Below, one piece after another: positions 13,238-22,445 of a DNA stretch of 64,000 nucleotides. A program made the translations under genes and the position numbers. Origin of the DNA: a virus; the IMG/VR virus record IMGVR_UViG_3300042154_001567, positions 1 to 64,000 of that record. One strand, written 5' to 3'. How positions within the stretch are numbered: position 1 is the stretch's first letter; every line of letters starts with the position of its first letter. The notes beneath the pieces were generated by a model, which was given only the letters and a program-made list of their open reading frames with translations, was not told where the DNA came from and searched no databases.

Positions 13238-13756
13238 ATGTTAGTAAGACTATTTGACATCCAGAACAGTAAGGTAATTCCATCAGAACATTGCTATGCT
13301 TTACCTTTTTTAAATGCCATTATGGAAAATTATCCTGATAGTTATTTAAAAATCTATCAGTATATATTTTATATGAGTTGTCCTAATCCAGATATGAATC
13401 CGTTTTTTAATATACCAGAACATGAAAAAGAAGATATCATTATTGAAGAAGTTCAATTAGAAGATTCACCAGAAGATCCTAAAATAAGATATGCATTAGA
13501 CATGTGTTATAAGTTATATGAAACACCTACATTTAGAGCTTACAAAGGTATTAAATCAATGCTTGATAGATTGGCTAAATACATGGAAGTAACTGCTATT
13601 GAACATGGTAGAGATGGTAACATAAACTCTATGGTAAATGCAGCATCTAAATTTGAGCAGATTAGACAATCATATAAAGGGGCCTTTATTGATATGAAAC
13701 AAGAACAAGAAAGTTCTGTACGTGGTGGTGCAGGATTAGCATATGACCAAATATAA
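13238..13756 (+). CDS. Conserved protein just upstream of packaging genes, small-terminase candidate
   Basis: The protein is mainly helical, with a conserved-looking second half (RYALDMCYKLYETPTFRAYK, GIKSMLDRLAKYMEVTAIEHG, GNINSMVNAASKFEQIRQSYKG). The pattern of helices that could assemble into a ring and its position two genes before the large terminase make a small terminase subunit possible. No helix-turn-helix is evident. Role is inference only. Confidence 0.6.
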   Translation: MLVRLFDIQNSKVIPSEHCYALPFLNAIMENYPDSYLKIYQYIFYMSCPNPDMNPFFNIPEHEKEDIIIEEVQLEDSPEDPKIRYALDMCYKLYETPTFRAYKGIKSMLDRLAKYMEVTAIEHGRDGNINSMVNAASKFEQIRQSYKGAFIDMKQEQESSVRGGAGLAYDQI

Positions 13757-13777
13757 TAAACCATTAAAATCAAAAAT

Positions 13778-14056
13778 ATGACACAACAAGTAATACCAGT
13801 AGGTAAAAAATTATTAATTAAACAAAAAAAAGCTGAAACATTTTTTAAAAACACAAGTATTATTATACCTGATGCAGCTCAAAAATTTGAAAATAAAGGT
13901 ACTGTAGTAGCTGTGGGTGAGGGTATTACAGAAATCAAAATAGGTGATGAGGTTCAATATAGTGAGCATTGTTTACCAACGTCTATGATGCATGATAATG
14001 AAGAACATTTACTGATCCATGAAGGTGATGTATTTGCAAAATTCAAGTATGTATAA
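13778..14056 (+). CDS. GroES-like co-chaperonin (92 aa)
   Basis: The full GroES/Cpn10 layout is present: start 'VIPVGKKLLIKQKKAE', a short mobile-loop region ending in IIIPDAAQ, then 'NKGTVVAVGEGITEIKIGDEVQY' and the final 'EEHLLIHEGDVFAKFKYV'. Length matches the family. Phage co-chaperonins such as T4 gp31 replace host GroES so that host GroEL can fold the large capsid protein. Being next to the terminase and a few genes before the capsid gene fits this. The stop codon overlaps the start of the terminase gene by 8 bases. Confidence 0.9.
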   Translation: MTQQVIPVGKKLLIKQKKAETFFKNTSIIIPDAAQKFENKGTVVAVGEGITEIKIGDEVQYSEHCLPTSMMHDNEEHLLIHEGDVFAKFKYV

Positions 14057-16235
14057 ATCCATACCTACATATAAAAATAATTCTTGGACAACTACGGAAT
14101 TTGATACTAGGCAAGATTTTATAGACTATGTTTTAAGTATATTTAATGTTCCTGGGCATTATGAGTTTAATGAACTTTCTTTTAAGTTTAATGAACAAGC
14201 TCAAATATTTAATGAACAGGGGTTTTATTGTAATAAACCATTTAGGTCTAAAGATTTTACTGACTATTGGGAAGATCAAAAAATCAAATGTAGAGAGGGA
14301 GTTATTTATGATGATGGAGATAAAAGCTGGTATTTAACCAGAGACTACTATATGTGGTTAAACTTCTTACCTATCTTTGATAAGGAAGAAAAGAAGTATG
14401 GTTTTGCTAAAGTACGTGATGCTCAGTATCATATGGCTTTGTATGAACAACTTGCAGAACTACATTACAAACATTCAGCTATATTAAAGAAACGTCAGAT
14501 AGCATCTTCATATTTTCATATGGGTAAAATTATTAATACCTATTGGTTTGAGGAAGGTAGTATCTGTAAGATTGGTGCATCACTTAAAGATTTTATAAAT
14601 GACAAAGGTTCATGGAAATTTTTAGATGAATATAAAACCTTCTTAAATGAACATACTGCTTGGTATAGACCAAGTAATCCAGAAAAAGTTTTGTTATGGC
14701 AACAACAAATTGAAGTTAAAATTGGTAATAGAAAAACAGCAAGAGGATTAAAGTCAAAAATACAAGGAGGTTCATTTGAAAAAAATGCAACTACTGGAGT
14801 AGGTGGACCTTGTTCCTATTTCTTTCATGAGGAAGCCGGCATTGCTCCAAAGATGTCTGAAACATATGAGTACTTACGTCCTGCTATGTCTTCAGGTATG
14901 ATTACTACAGGTATGTTTATTGCTGCTGGTTCAGTGGGAGATTTAGAACAATGTAATCCTTTGAAAGAAATGATTACTAACCCAGTAGCAAATGACATAT
15001 ATGCTGTAGAAACTGACCTTATTGATGCAGATGGTACAATAGGTATGGCAGGATTATTTATTCCAGAACAATGGTCAATGCCTCCATACATTGATGACTA
15101 CGGAAACTCATTAGTAAAAGAAGCTGAAGTAGCAATCCATGAAGAAAGAGAAAGATGGAAGAATGAATTAAATGGTGAACAGTTTCAATTAAGGATATCT
15201 CAAAAACCTTTAAACATTGCAGAAGCTTTTGCATATAGAAAAGCATCTGTATTTCCACAAGGTATTCTTAGTAGACAACAAAAAAGAATTGAAGAAAAAG
15301 AATATCCTTATGAACTTATTGAATTAGATAGAGATGAGAAAGGTATATTTGCTAAAAGAACAAACAAACTTCCAATAAGCAGATTCCCTGTAGACAGGAA
15401 ACAAGTGGATAAGACGGGAAGTATTGTTGTTTGGGAACGTCCAGTCAAGAGTCCAGAGTTCGGGGCTTATTACGCCTCTATTGACCCTGTATCAGAAGGC
15501 AAGACAACTACATCAGATTCCTTGTGTAGTATTTTTGTTTATAAGAATGCAACAGAGGTTACAAGGACTATGATATCTGGAGATGTAGAACAATTTTTAG
15601 AGAAAGATAAAATTGTAGCATCTTGGTGTGGTAGATTTGATGATATTAATAAAACACATGAAAGATTAGAATTAATTATAGAATGGTATAATGCCTGGAC
15701 TATAGTTGAGAATAACATATCTTTGTTTATACAACATATGATTTCTAGAAAGAAACAAAGATATTTAGTACCTAAACAACAAATCTTATTTTTAAAAGAT
15801 CTTGGTTCAAACAATACTGTTTATCAAGAATATGGATGGAAAAATACAGGTACATTATTTAAAAGCCATTTGATATCATATGCAATTGAGTTTTTAAGAG
15901 AAGTTATAGATGAAGAAACTGATGTCAGTGGTGTTGTTACAAATCAAACATTAGGTGTTGAAAGAATACCTGATGGAATGTTAATAAAAGAAATGCTTGC
16001 ATATTATCCTGGACTTAACGTGGATAGATTAGTGGCATTTGGAGCTTTAATAGCTTTTGTAAAAATACAACAATCAAACAGGGGTTTTTCAAAAAGACGT
16101 GAATCAGAAGAAAAATCTTTGGTAAATTCAGAAAATTTGTATAAATTAAAGTATAGTCCGTTTAAAAATATTGGACGTAGAGGAAACAATACTGGAAATA
16201 CAATTAAAAGATCAGGCTTCAAAAATTATAAATAA
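14049..16235 (+). CDS. terL: Terminase large subunit (TerL)
   Basis: I choose the ATG at 14049, which overlaps the GroES-like gene by 8 bases; an ATG 30 bases earlier in frame is less likely. The 728-residue product has a packaging ATPase half: a degenerate Walker A region (KKRQIASSYFHMGK, ~146-159) and a Walker B-like SYFFHEEAG (~256-263). The nuclease half has YYASIDPVSEGKTTTSDS (Asp ~479) and IVENN, the usual metal-binding pattern of the RNase H-like nuclease. It pumps DNA into the prohead and cuts the concatemer. The Walker A lacks the normal GxxxxGKT, as in other crAss-like terminases. Confidence 0.92.
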   Translation: MYKSIPTYKNNSWTTTEFDTRQDFIDYVLSIFNVPGHYEFNELSFKFNEQAQIFNEQGFYCNKPFRSKDFTDYWEDQKIKCREGVIYDDGDKSWYLTRDYYMWLNFLPIFDKEEKKYGFAKVRDAQYHMALYEQLAELHYKHSAILKKRQIASSYFHMGKIINTYWFEEGSICKIGASLKDFINDKGSWKFLDEYKTFLNEHTAWYRPSNPEKVLLWQQQIEVKIGNRKTARGLKSKIQGGSFEKNATTGVGGPCSYFFHEEAGIAPKMSETYEYLRPAMSSGMITTGMFIAAGSVGDLEQCNPLKEMITNPVANDIYAVETDLIDADGTIGMAGLFIPEQWSMPPYIDDYGNSLVKEAEVAIHEERERWKNELNGEQFQLRISQKPLNIAEAFAYRKASVFPQGILSRQQKRIEEKEYPYELIELDRDEKGIFAKRTNKLPISRFPVDRKQVDKTGSIVVWERPVKSPEFGAYYASIDPVSEGKTTTSDSLCSIFVYKNATEVTRTMISGDVEQFLEKDKIVASWCGRFDDINKTHERLELIIEWYNAWTIVENNISLFIQHMISRKKQRYLVPKQQILFLKDLGSNNTVYQEYGWKNTGTLFKSHLISYAIEFLREVIDEETDVSGVVTNQTLGVERIPDGMLIKEMLAYYPGLNVDRLVAFGALIAFVKIQQSNRGFSKRRESEEKSLVNSENLYKLKYSPFKNIGRRGNNTGNTIKRSGFKNYK

Positions 16236-16256
16236 ATTAACTAAATTAAATTTAGA

Positions 16257-19004
16257 ATGAAAGTACTTAATGCAATGCAGTTAAAGGCTGGTGCAAAAAA
16301 AACTGAAGGACCTACCTTTTCTAGTTTAACGCAACCTATTCAATTTTTACCTTATTCTGAAAAAACAGATGATTGGGCCGCTTGGAATTTAGATTGGTTA
16401 GAACTCCAAGGTATTCAATTTTTAAAACTTAATGCCAGAAGACTTTTAAAAAATTACAAATTAGCCAAAGGAATCATAGATAAAACAGACTATATAGTTG
16501 AACCTGATAATGACTATAAAGATTTAATGGATGTTTTAACTAAAGAAAATGATTCAGCTTTAGAACTTAAATTTTATCCTATCATCCCAAATGTAATTAA
16601 TGTATTAAGTGGGGAGTTTTCTAAAAGATACAATAAAGTACAATTCAGAGCAGTTGATGATAGATCTTATAATGAAATGCTTGAGCAAAAGAGAATGCAA
16701 GTTGAAGAAGCTTTACTTGCAGATGCTGAAAGAAATTTAGTACAAAAGATGATTCAAATGGGTTTAGATCCATCATCTGATGAAGCTAAACAACAACTTG
16801 CTCCTGAAAATATTAAAACATTACCTGAAATTGAAGACTTTTTTAGTAAGTCATATAGAAGTTCTGTAGAAGAATGGGCAACCCATCAATTAAATGTTGA
16901 TGAAGAAAGATTCAAAATGCAAGAGCTTGAAGAAAGAGGCTTTAGGGATATGCTTATTGCTGATAGAGAGTTCTGGCATTTCCGTATGTTAGAAGATGAT
17001 TATGATATTGAATTATGGAATCCTGTTTTAACATTCTACCAAAAGTCTCCAGATCAAAGATATATTTCTGACTCAGCATATGTTGGTAAAGTAGATTTGA
17101 TGACAGTATCTGACGTTGTAGATAAATATGGATATTTAATGAGCCAAGAACAATTGGAATCATTACAAAGAATTTATCCAGCAAGATCAGCTCAGTATCA
17201 AGTTAATGGATATCAAAATGATGGTTCTTACTATGATGCAACAAGATCACACGCATGGAATACTAATTCACCAGGTTTAGCTTATAGACAATATACAAGT
17301 AATTACATGGCAGATCCTGCCAGAGGTGGTGATATATTAAATCAAATTTTAGGAGAGAGTGAAGACTTAGCTTATTTTGGTGATGGTAATTTAATGAGAG
17401 TTTCTACAATTTATTGGAAGACTCAAAGAAAAATTGGACATCTTACTAAGATAGAATTTGATGGTGAAGTAACTCAAGAGATAGTTGATGAAACATTTAA
17501 AGTAACAGAAAAACCTGTTTATGATACATCAATCTTCAAAAATAAAACAAAAGATACTTTACTACAAGGAGAACATCTTGATTGGATTTGGATTAATGAA
17601 ATCTGGGGTGGTGTAAAAGTAGGACCAAATGTACCTGCTATGTGGAAAAGTTCTACAAGTAGTGAAATTAATCCTATTTATTTAGGTATTAATAGAACTA
17701 AACCGGGAAGACTACCATTCCAATTTAAAGGAAATAATTCTTTATATGGTTGCAAGTTACCTGTAGAGGGTAGAGTATTCTCTGATAGAAATACAAGATC
17801 TACTTCTTTGGTAGATTTAATGAAAGCATACCAAGTTGGATACAATATGGTTAATAATCAGATTGCTGATATCTTAATTGATGAATTAGGTACAGTAATT
17901 ATGTTTGACCAGAATGCATTACCACGTCACTCAATGGGTGAAGATTGGGGTAAAAACAATTATGCCAAAGCATATGTAGCTATGAAGGATTTCCAAATGC
18001 TTCCTCTTGATACTTCAATTACTAATACAGAAAATGCAGTAAACTTCCAACACTACCAGACTCTAAACATGGAGCAAACTAGTAGATTGATGAGTAGAAT
18101 ACAATTAGCTAATTATTTTAAACAACAATGTTTTGATGCAATTGGTATTAACCCACAGAGATTGGGTGGTGCTGTATCAGCAGAAACAGCTACTGGAGTA
18201 ATGAATGCAATGCAACAATCATATGCTCAAACAGAAATTTATTTTGTACAGCATTCTGATCAGTTAATGCCAAGAGTACATCAAATGAGAACAGACTTAG
18301 CTCAGTTCTATTATAGTACCAATCCAAGTGTAAGATTAAGTTATATCTCTACGGAAGCAGATAAGGTAAACTTTACAATCAATGGTACAGATCTTTTATT
18401 AAGAGATTTCAATGTATTTGCTACAACTAAAACAAATCATAGAGCTATTCTTGAACAGTTAAAGCAAATGGCATTAACTAATAACACAACAGGTGCTAGT
18501 ATATATGAACTAGGTAATATTGTTAAAGCAGATTCTATTGGTGAAGTAACAGATATCTTAAAAGATTCTGAAGCAAGAATAACAGCTCAGAGACAAGAAG
18601 AAATGCAACAACAACGTCAAATGCAAGAACAACAGTTACAAGCACAGGCGCAGGAAGCTCAAATGAAAACACAGATGCTACAAGTAGAAGCTGAAAAGGA
18701 TAGACAGAATGATATTACTATTGCTGAAATTAGAGCTGCTGGGTATGGTGCCGGTGTAGATATAAATAAAAATGAGGTAAATGATTACCAAGATGCATTA
18801 AAGGATATTCAACAAACAACTCAATATAGAGAACAAATGAATATGAAACGTGAGGAGATGGTAAGTAAGTCATCTACAGAAGCACAGAAACTTCAAGTTG
18901 AAAGAGAAAGAATTGCAGCACAAACACAAATAGCAAAAACACAGTTAGATATAGCCATACAGAATAAAAACAAGTATGATACTAAAAAACCAAAAGATAA
19001 ATAG
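16257..19004 (+). CDS. Portal protein (915 aa)
   Basis: It directly follows the terminase and is of portal size for crAss-like phages. Recognisable parts include NVLSGEFSKRYNKVQFRA, 'SPDQRYISDSAYVGKVDLMTV' and the C-terminal half with 'LGGAVSAETATGVMNAMQQSYAQTEIYF'. The end is a glutamine-rich coiled coil (from ~residue 770, EEMQQQRQMQEQQLQ) of the kind that forms the portal barrel or crown. Twelve copies should form the DNA channel at one capsid vertex. Identification rests on position plus family resemblance. Confidence 0.88.
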   Translation: MKVLNAMQLKAGAKKTEGPTFSSLTQPIQFLPYSEKTDDWAAWNLDWLELQGIQFLKLNARRLLKNYKLAKGIIDKTDYIVEPDNDYKDLMDVLTKENDSALELKFYPIIPNVINVLSGEFSKRYNKVQFRAVDDRSYNEMLEQKRMQVEEALLADAERNLVQKMIQMGLDPSSDEAKQQLAPENIKTLPEIEDFFSKSYRSSVEEWATHQLNVDEERFKMQELEERGFRDMLIADREFWHFRMLEDDYDIELWNPVLTFYQKSPDQRYISDSAYVGKVDLMTVSDVVDKYGYLMSQEQLESLQRIYPARSAQYQVNGYQNDGSYYDATRSHAWNTNSPGLAYRQYTSNYMADPARGGDILNQILGESEDLAYFGDGNLMRVSTIYWKTQRKIGHLTKIEFDGEVTQEIVDETFKVTEKPVYDTSIFKNKTKDTLLQGEHLDWIWINEIWGGVKVGPNVPAMWKSSTSSEINPIYLGINRTKPGRLPFQFKGNNSLYGCKLPVEGRVFSDRNTRSTSLVDLMKAYQVGYNMVNNQIADILIDELGTVIMFDQNALPRHSMGEDWGKNNYAKAYVAMKDFQMLPLDTSITNTENAVNFQHYQTLNMEQTSRLMSRIQLANYFKQQCFDAIGINPQRLGGAVSAETATGVMNAMQQSYAQTEIYFVQHSDQLMPRVHQMRTDLAQFYYSTNPSVRLSYISTEADKVNFTINGTDLLLRDFNVFATTKTNHRAILEQLKQMALTNNTTGASIYELGNIVKADSIGEVTDILKDSEARITAQRQEEMQQQRQMQEQQLQAQAQEAQMKTQMLQVEAEKDRQNDITIAEIRAAGYGAGVDINKNEVNDYQDALKDIQQTTQYREQMNMKREEMVSKSSTEAQKLQVERERIAAQTQIAKTQLDIAIQNKNKYDTKKPKDK

Positions 19005-19077
19005 TTTGCGTTAGCTATATACTGCAAAAAACTTTGCAATATTATCAAATATAATAAGTTTAGCATGATGCAAACTA
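19002..19077. other. Nested inverted repeat between portal and scaffold genes
   Basis: TAGTTTGC (19002-19009) pairs with GCAAACTA (19070-19077). Inside is a perfect hairpin TGCAAA-AAAC-TTTGCA (19023-19038) and a GTTAGCTATATA motif (19010-19021). No T-run follows the stems, so it is not a simple terminator. It may be an RNA-processing or regulatory structure. Confidence 0.45.
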
Positions 19078-19133
19078 ATTAAAGATTTACTATATTATAT
19101 ATATAAAGTATTAATTATTAAACCAACAATAAG

Positions 19134-20432
19134 ATGAGTACCAAAAACAACGCAATGAGTAGTAATGTAGAGACTTTAGATATTGATTTAGATACAATAT
19201 TCAATGCAGCACCCAGCGGTGATGACATGACTTTGCCATCTGGAAAAGATACTAAAGCTACAAATAACATTTTTTCAGGAATAAATAAAAAAGCAGATTT
19301 TTCATTTGCTGATCCAGATGCAGATGATGCAGATAATTTAACTGATAAAGGTAAAACTCCAACATCAAGTGCAGATCTTCTTGCAGATGATGAAGATGAG
19401 ACTACACCTAAACCAACTAAAGAAGACGGTAAAAGCATTCTTGAAAGTTTAGGTGATGAAGATGATGAAGAAAAAAAAGAAACTAGAGGTAGAAAATCTA
19501 TTTCTGGAATTTCAGATGTCTTCTCAAAAATGATTAAAGAAGATAAATTAGTACCTTTTGATGATGAAAAATCTTTTGATGAATATACAGCAAAGGATTG
19601 GGAAGAATTAATTGAAGCTAATTTGGAAGAAAAAGCTAATCAAGTAAGACGTGAAACACCTAAACAGTTTTTTGCTAGCTTACCTGAAGAGTTACAAATT
19701 GCAGCAAGATACGTGGCAGATGGTGGTACTGACTTAAAAGGTTTGTTTTCTACTTTAGGTCAAGTAGAAGAAACTAAGGATTTAGATATTAAATCTGAAA
19801 GAGATCAAGAGATTATTATTAAAGAGTATTTAAATGCTACTGGTTATGGTACTTCTGATGAGATTGCTGAAGAAATTGAAATTTGGAAAGATTTAGGAAA
19901 ACTTGAACAACAAGCTGCTAAGTTTAAACCAAAGTTGGATAAGATGGCAGAACAAATTGTTATCAAGAAAGTGCAAGAGCAACAACTAAAACAAAAACAA
20001 CAAGAACAAGCATCTAAAGCTTATATGCAAAATGTATATGATACTTTAAAAGATGGCAACTTGGGAGACATTAAAGTTGATAGAAAAACTCAAGCAATGT
20101 TGTATAATGGTTTAGTTCAACCAAGTTATCCTTCAGTAAGTGGAAGGAATACAAATCTATTAGGACATCTATTAGAGAAGTATCAATTTGTAGAACCAAA
20201 TTATAAATTAATATCAGAAGCATTATGGTTATTGCAAGATCCAGAAGGATATAAAGCAAAGATCATGGATAAAGGAGCTCAACAAAGTATTGAGCAAACA
20301 GTAAGAAAACTAAAAACAGAACAGGGTAACCATAGTTCAAGTTCTCTTGGGATTCAAGATAAAGATGAAGAAACAAGAAAACAACCAACTAAAAAATTAC
20401 CTAGAACCAATAACATTTTCAAAAGGATTTAA
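19134..20432 (+). CDS. Scaffold-like protein between portal and major capsid
   Basis: The 432-residue product is strongly acidic in the first third (FADPDADDADNLTDKGKT, EDGKSILESLGDEDDEEKKE), helical with a lysine/glutamine-rich coiled coil (~residues 260-300, QIVIKKVQEQQLKQKQQEQA) and has a basic C-terminus (RKQPTKKLPRTNNIFKRI). An acidic helical body with a basic tail that docks on the capsid protein is the typical design of phage scaffolding proteins, and the position just before the capsid gene is the usual one. No protease motif is seen. Function is inferred. Confidence 0.7.
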   Translation: MSTKNNAMSSNVETLDIDLDTIFNAAPSGDDMTLPSGKDTKATNNIFSGINKKADFSFADPDADDADNLTDKGKTPTSSADLLADDEDETTPKPTKEDGKSILESLGDEDDEEKKETRGRKSISGISDVFSKMIKEDKLVPFDDEKSFDEYTAKDWEELIEANLEEKANQVRRETPKQFFASLPEELQIAARYVADGGTDLKGLFSTLGQVEETKDLDIKSERDQEIIIKEYLNATGYGTSDEIAEEIEIWKDLGKLEQQAAKFKPKLDKMAEQIVIKKVQEQQLKQKQQEQASKAYMQNVYDTLKDGNLGDIKVDRKTQAMLYNGLVQPSYPSVSGRNTNLLGHLLEKYQFVEPNYKLISEALWLLQDPEGYKAKIMDKGAQQSIEQTVRKLKTEQGNHSSSSLGIQDKDEETRKQPTKKLPRTNNIFKRI

Positions 20433-20477
20433 CAATCAAAAATATAAATAATTAATAACTAAAAACAATTTAAAATT

Positions 20478-22094
20478 ATGGCAACTCCAGTATTAAATAA
20501 TGGGATTTTCCTAAGAGACACTAGCTACAAAGCAAGTTCTCATGTAGATTCTTATCACTTGACTCAGATGCTTGGTTCAGCAGAACCAATGGATATGGGA
20601 CCAATTGATTTATGGGCAATGACTCAAAAAGTTGAAATGCCTCTTTATCAAATGGCTTCATTTGGTGGAAAGAACACTATCATGGTGGACAATGCTCGTG
20701 GTGAGTACAAATGGCAAACTCCTATTGCGCAAGATCTTCCATACATTGTGGCAGACATTGAACCAGCTAACGCTTCTAAAGGTGTAGATGGTACAACATT
20801 CAAAATTAAAATTTCTAAAAGAACATTTGGACATGGTGATATTATCACTTATGACAAGTACAATGGTTTAGAACTTTACATCACAGCTGATGATATCATC
20901 CCTGCTGGTGACGGTTTTATCTATACTGTTCAATTAGTAAACAACAACAACGTAGCTAGCTTAGATAATAAGTATTTAGCTAAAGGTACTAAATTCTTCA
21001 GAAAAGGTTCTGCAAGAGGTGAGTACGGAGAAAGATTTTCTGACATTGAAACAGGTTCTGGTTTCCGTGAATTCTACAACTTTGTAGGAGGAGCTGAAGC
21101 ACACGTACATTATTCTATTTCTAGCCGTGCTGATCTTATGATCAAAGGTGGTTTGAATGCAGATGGTACTGTACCTGTAACTGAAATCTGGAGAAACTTT
21201 GGTGCTAACAATGATCCTGCTGTACCTAGTATTGAAGGATTAATTGCTAACATGGGTAAAGCTGGTGCAAGAGAAGCATTTGAAAATGGTTCATTGACTA
21301 GAACATTTATCACTAACATGGAAGCTGCGCATTTATCAAAAATTGCTTCTGACATTGAAACTTACTTAATGTGGGGTAAAGGTGGTAGAATCAAACAAGA
21401 TGGTCCAGATGATATTAGATTATCTGTGGGATTATGGGCACAGTTGGATAACTCATTCAAAAGAGTTTACAACAAGTCTTCTTTCACACTTGATATGTTT
21501 AAATCTGAATTGTATAACTTCTACCAAGGTAAAGTTGAGTTCAAAGGTCCAGATCCACAAAGATCACTTGTTGTTCAAACAGGTATTGGTGGTATGCAAT
21601 TGATCAACAAAGCTATTGCTGATGAAGTATATGGTTCTGGTTTAGTACAAAATGCTAGTGATATTGGAGCTGTTAAAGGTTCTGGAATGGATCTAGATTA
21701 TGGATTTGCTTACACTTCATTTACTATTCCTTTCTTAGCTAACGTTAAGTTTGTATTGAACCCAGCGTTTGATAACTTGAATACTAATGATATTGAGAAT
21801 CCATTAATTGATGGTCGTCCATTAAGTTCTTATAGCTTTATTATCTTTGACGTAACAGATGAAGGAAATGATAACATCCATTTATTGAAATTATCTTGGG
21901 ATAATCAATTGAAATGGTTCTACCAAAATGGAACTATGGATTATATGGGAAGAACTCAAGGTTTTGCATCTACAGGTAACTTTAATGGATACCGTGTAAT
22001 GATGTCACAAACTATGCCTGCTATCTGGGTTAAAGATCCAACTAAAGTCTTAAAAATTGTAATGAGAAACCCAATTACTGGTGGATCATTCTAA
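20478..22094 (+). CDS. Major capsid protein (538 aa)
   Basis: It is placed after portal and scaffold and is the size of crAss-like HK97-fold capsid proteins. Recognisable stretches are 'HVDSYHLTQMLGSAEPMDMG', 'RGEYKWQTPIAQDLPYIVADI' and the C-terminal 'QTMPAIWVKDPTKVLKIVMRNPIT'. Codon use is unlike most neighbours, with many AAC, TTC, ATC, GAC and CGT codons, as expected for a very highly expressed gene. A strong terminator follows 17 bases after the stop. The GroES-like protein encoded upstream probably helps fold it. Confidence 0.9.
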   Translation: MATPVLNNGIFLRDTSYKASSHVDSYHLTQMLGSAEPMDMGPIDLWAMTQKVEMPLYQMASFGGKNTIMVDNARGEYKWQTPIAQDLPYIVADIEPANASKGVDGTTFKIKISKRTFGHGDIITYDKYNGLELYITADDIIPAGDGFIYTVQLVNNNNVASLDNKYLAKGTKFFRKGSARGEYGERFSDIETGSGFREFYNFVGGAEAHVHYSISSRADLMIKGGLNADGTVPVTEIWRNFGANNDPAVPSIEGLIANMGKAGAREAFENGSLTRTFITNMEAAHLSKIASDIETYLMWGKGGRIKQDGPDDIRLSVGLWAQLDNSFKRVYNKSSFTLDMFKSELYNFYQGKVEFKGPDPQRSLVVQTGIGGMQLINKAIADEVYGSGLVQNASDIGAVKGSGMDLDYGFAYTSFTIPFLANVKFVLNPAFDNLNTNDIENPLIDGRPLSSYSFIIFDVTDEGNDNIHLLKLSWDNQLKWFYQNGTMDYMGRTQGFASTGNFNGYRVMMSQTMPAIWVKDPTKVLKIVMRNPITGGSF

Positions 22095-22111
22095 TAATCA
22101 ATAATTAAAAC

Positions 22112-22140
22112 GGGAGGGGTTAACGCTCCTCCCTTTTTTT
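22112..22140 (+). terminator. Rho-independent terminator after the capsid gene
   Basis: GGGAGG (22112-22117) pairs with CCTCCC (22128-22133), followed by seven T residues. It would limit read-through from the highly expressed capsid gene. Confidence 0.9.
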
Positions 22141-22160
22141 AATCTTTAAAAAAAAATAAA

Positions 22161-22361
22161 ATGGCACTAGATATAAAAAAAGCAAATAAAACATATGAGT
22201 TTTCAAACTTAAATGTTTCTGAGATTATTGCTTCAAAAGCTGTAGGTAAAGATATATTGGTTAGAAATTATGTAGATAATGCTGCAGCAAAAGCAGTAGG
22301 ATTAGTTAATGGAGATTTGTATCACACAGATGGAGTATTAAAAATTGTTTACGCGGCTTAA
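22161..22361 (+). CDS. Small head protein candidate (66 aa)
   Basis: The C-terminal half, 'AAAKAVGLVNGDLYHTDGVLKIVY', is the 'AaxaGLxxGDlYrTdGxLkiVy' motif that recurs in many phage structural proteins. The product is short and beta-like. Position right after the capsid gene and its terminator suggests a decoration or cementing protein. Not proven. Confidence 0.7.
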   Translation: MALDIKKANKTYEFSNLNVSEIIASKAVGKDILVRNYVDNAAAKAVGLVNGDLYHTDGVLKIVYAA

Positions 22362-22421
22362 GTCAAATAAACTGGAGTAAGAATAAAAAACTTACTTTAG
22401 AAATATTAATAATAATAATTT

Positions 22422-22437
22422 GTACATAATTATGTAC
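22422..22437. promoter_or_regulatory. Perfect 16-bp palindrome
   Basis: GTACATAATTATGTAC is a perfect inverted repeat ending 8 bases before the ATG at 22446. A related site (TGTAC-5 nt-GTACA) is at 24702-24716. Operator-like; could also act as a small RNA hairpin over the translation start. Confidence 0.45.
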
Positions 22438-22445
22438 TTTTGACT

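Noticed and set aside
13238-13756. Firm call of small terminase
   Set aside because: Only position and helical content support it; no helix-turn-helix or family match was visible, so it is kept as a candidate.
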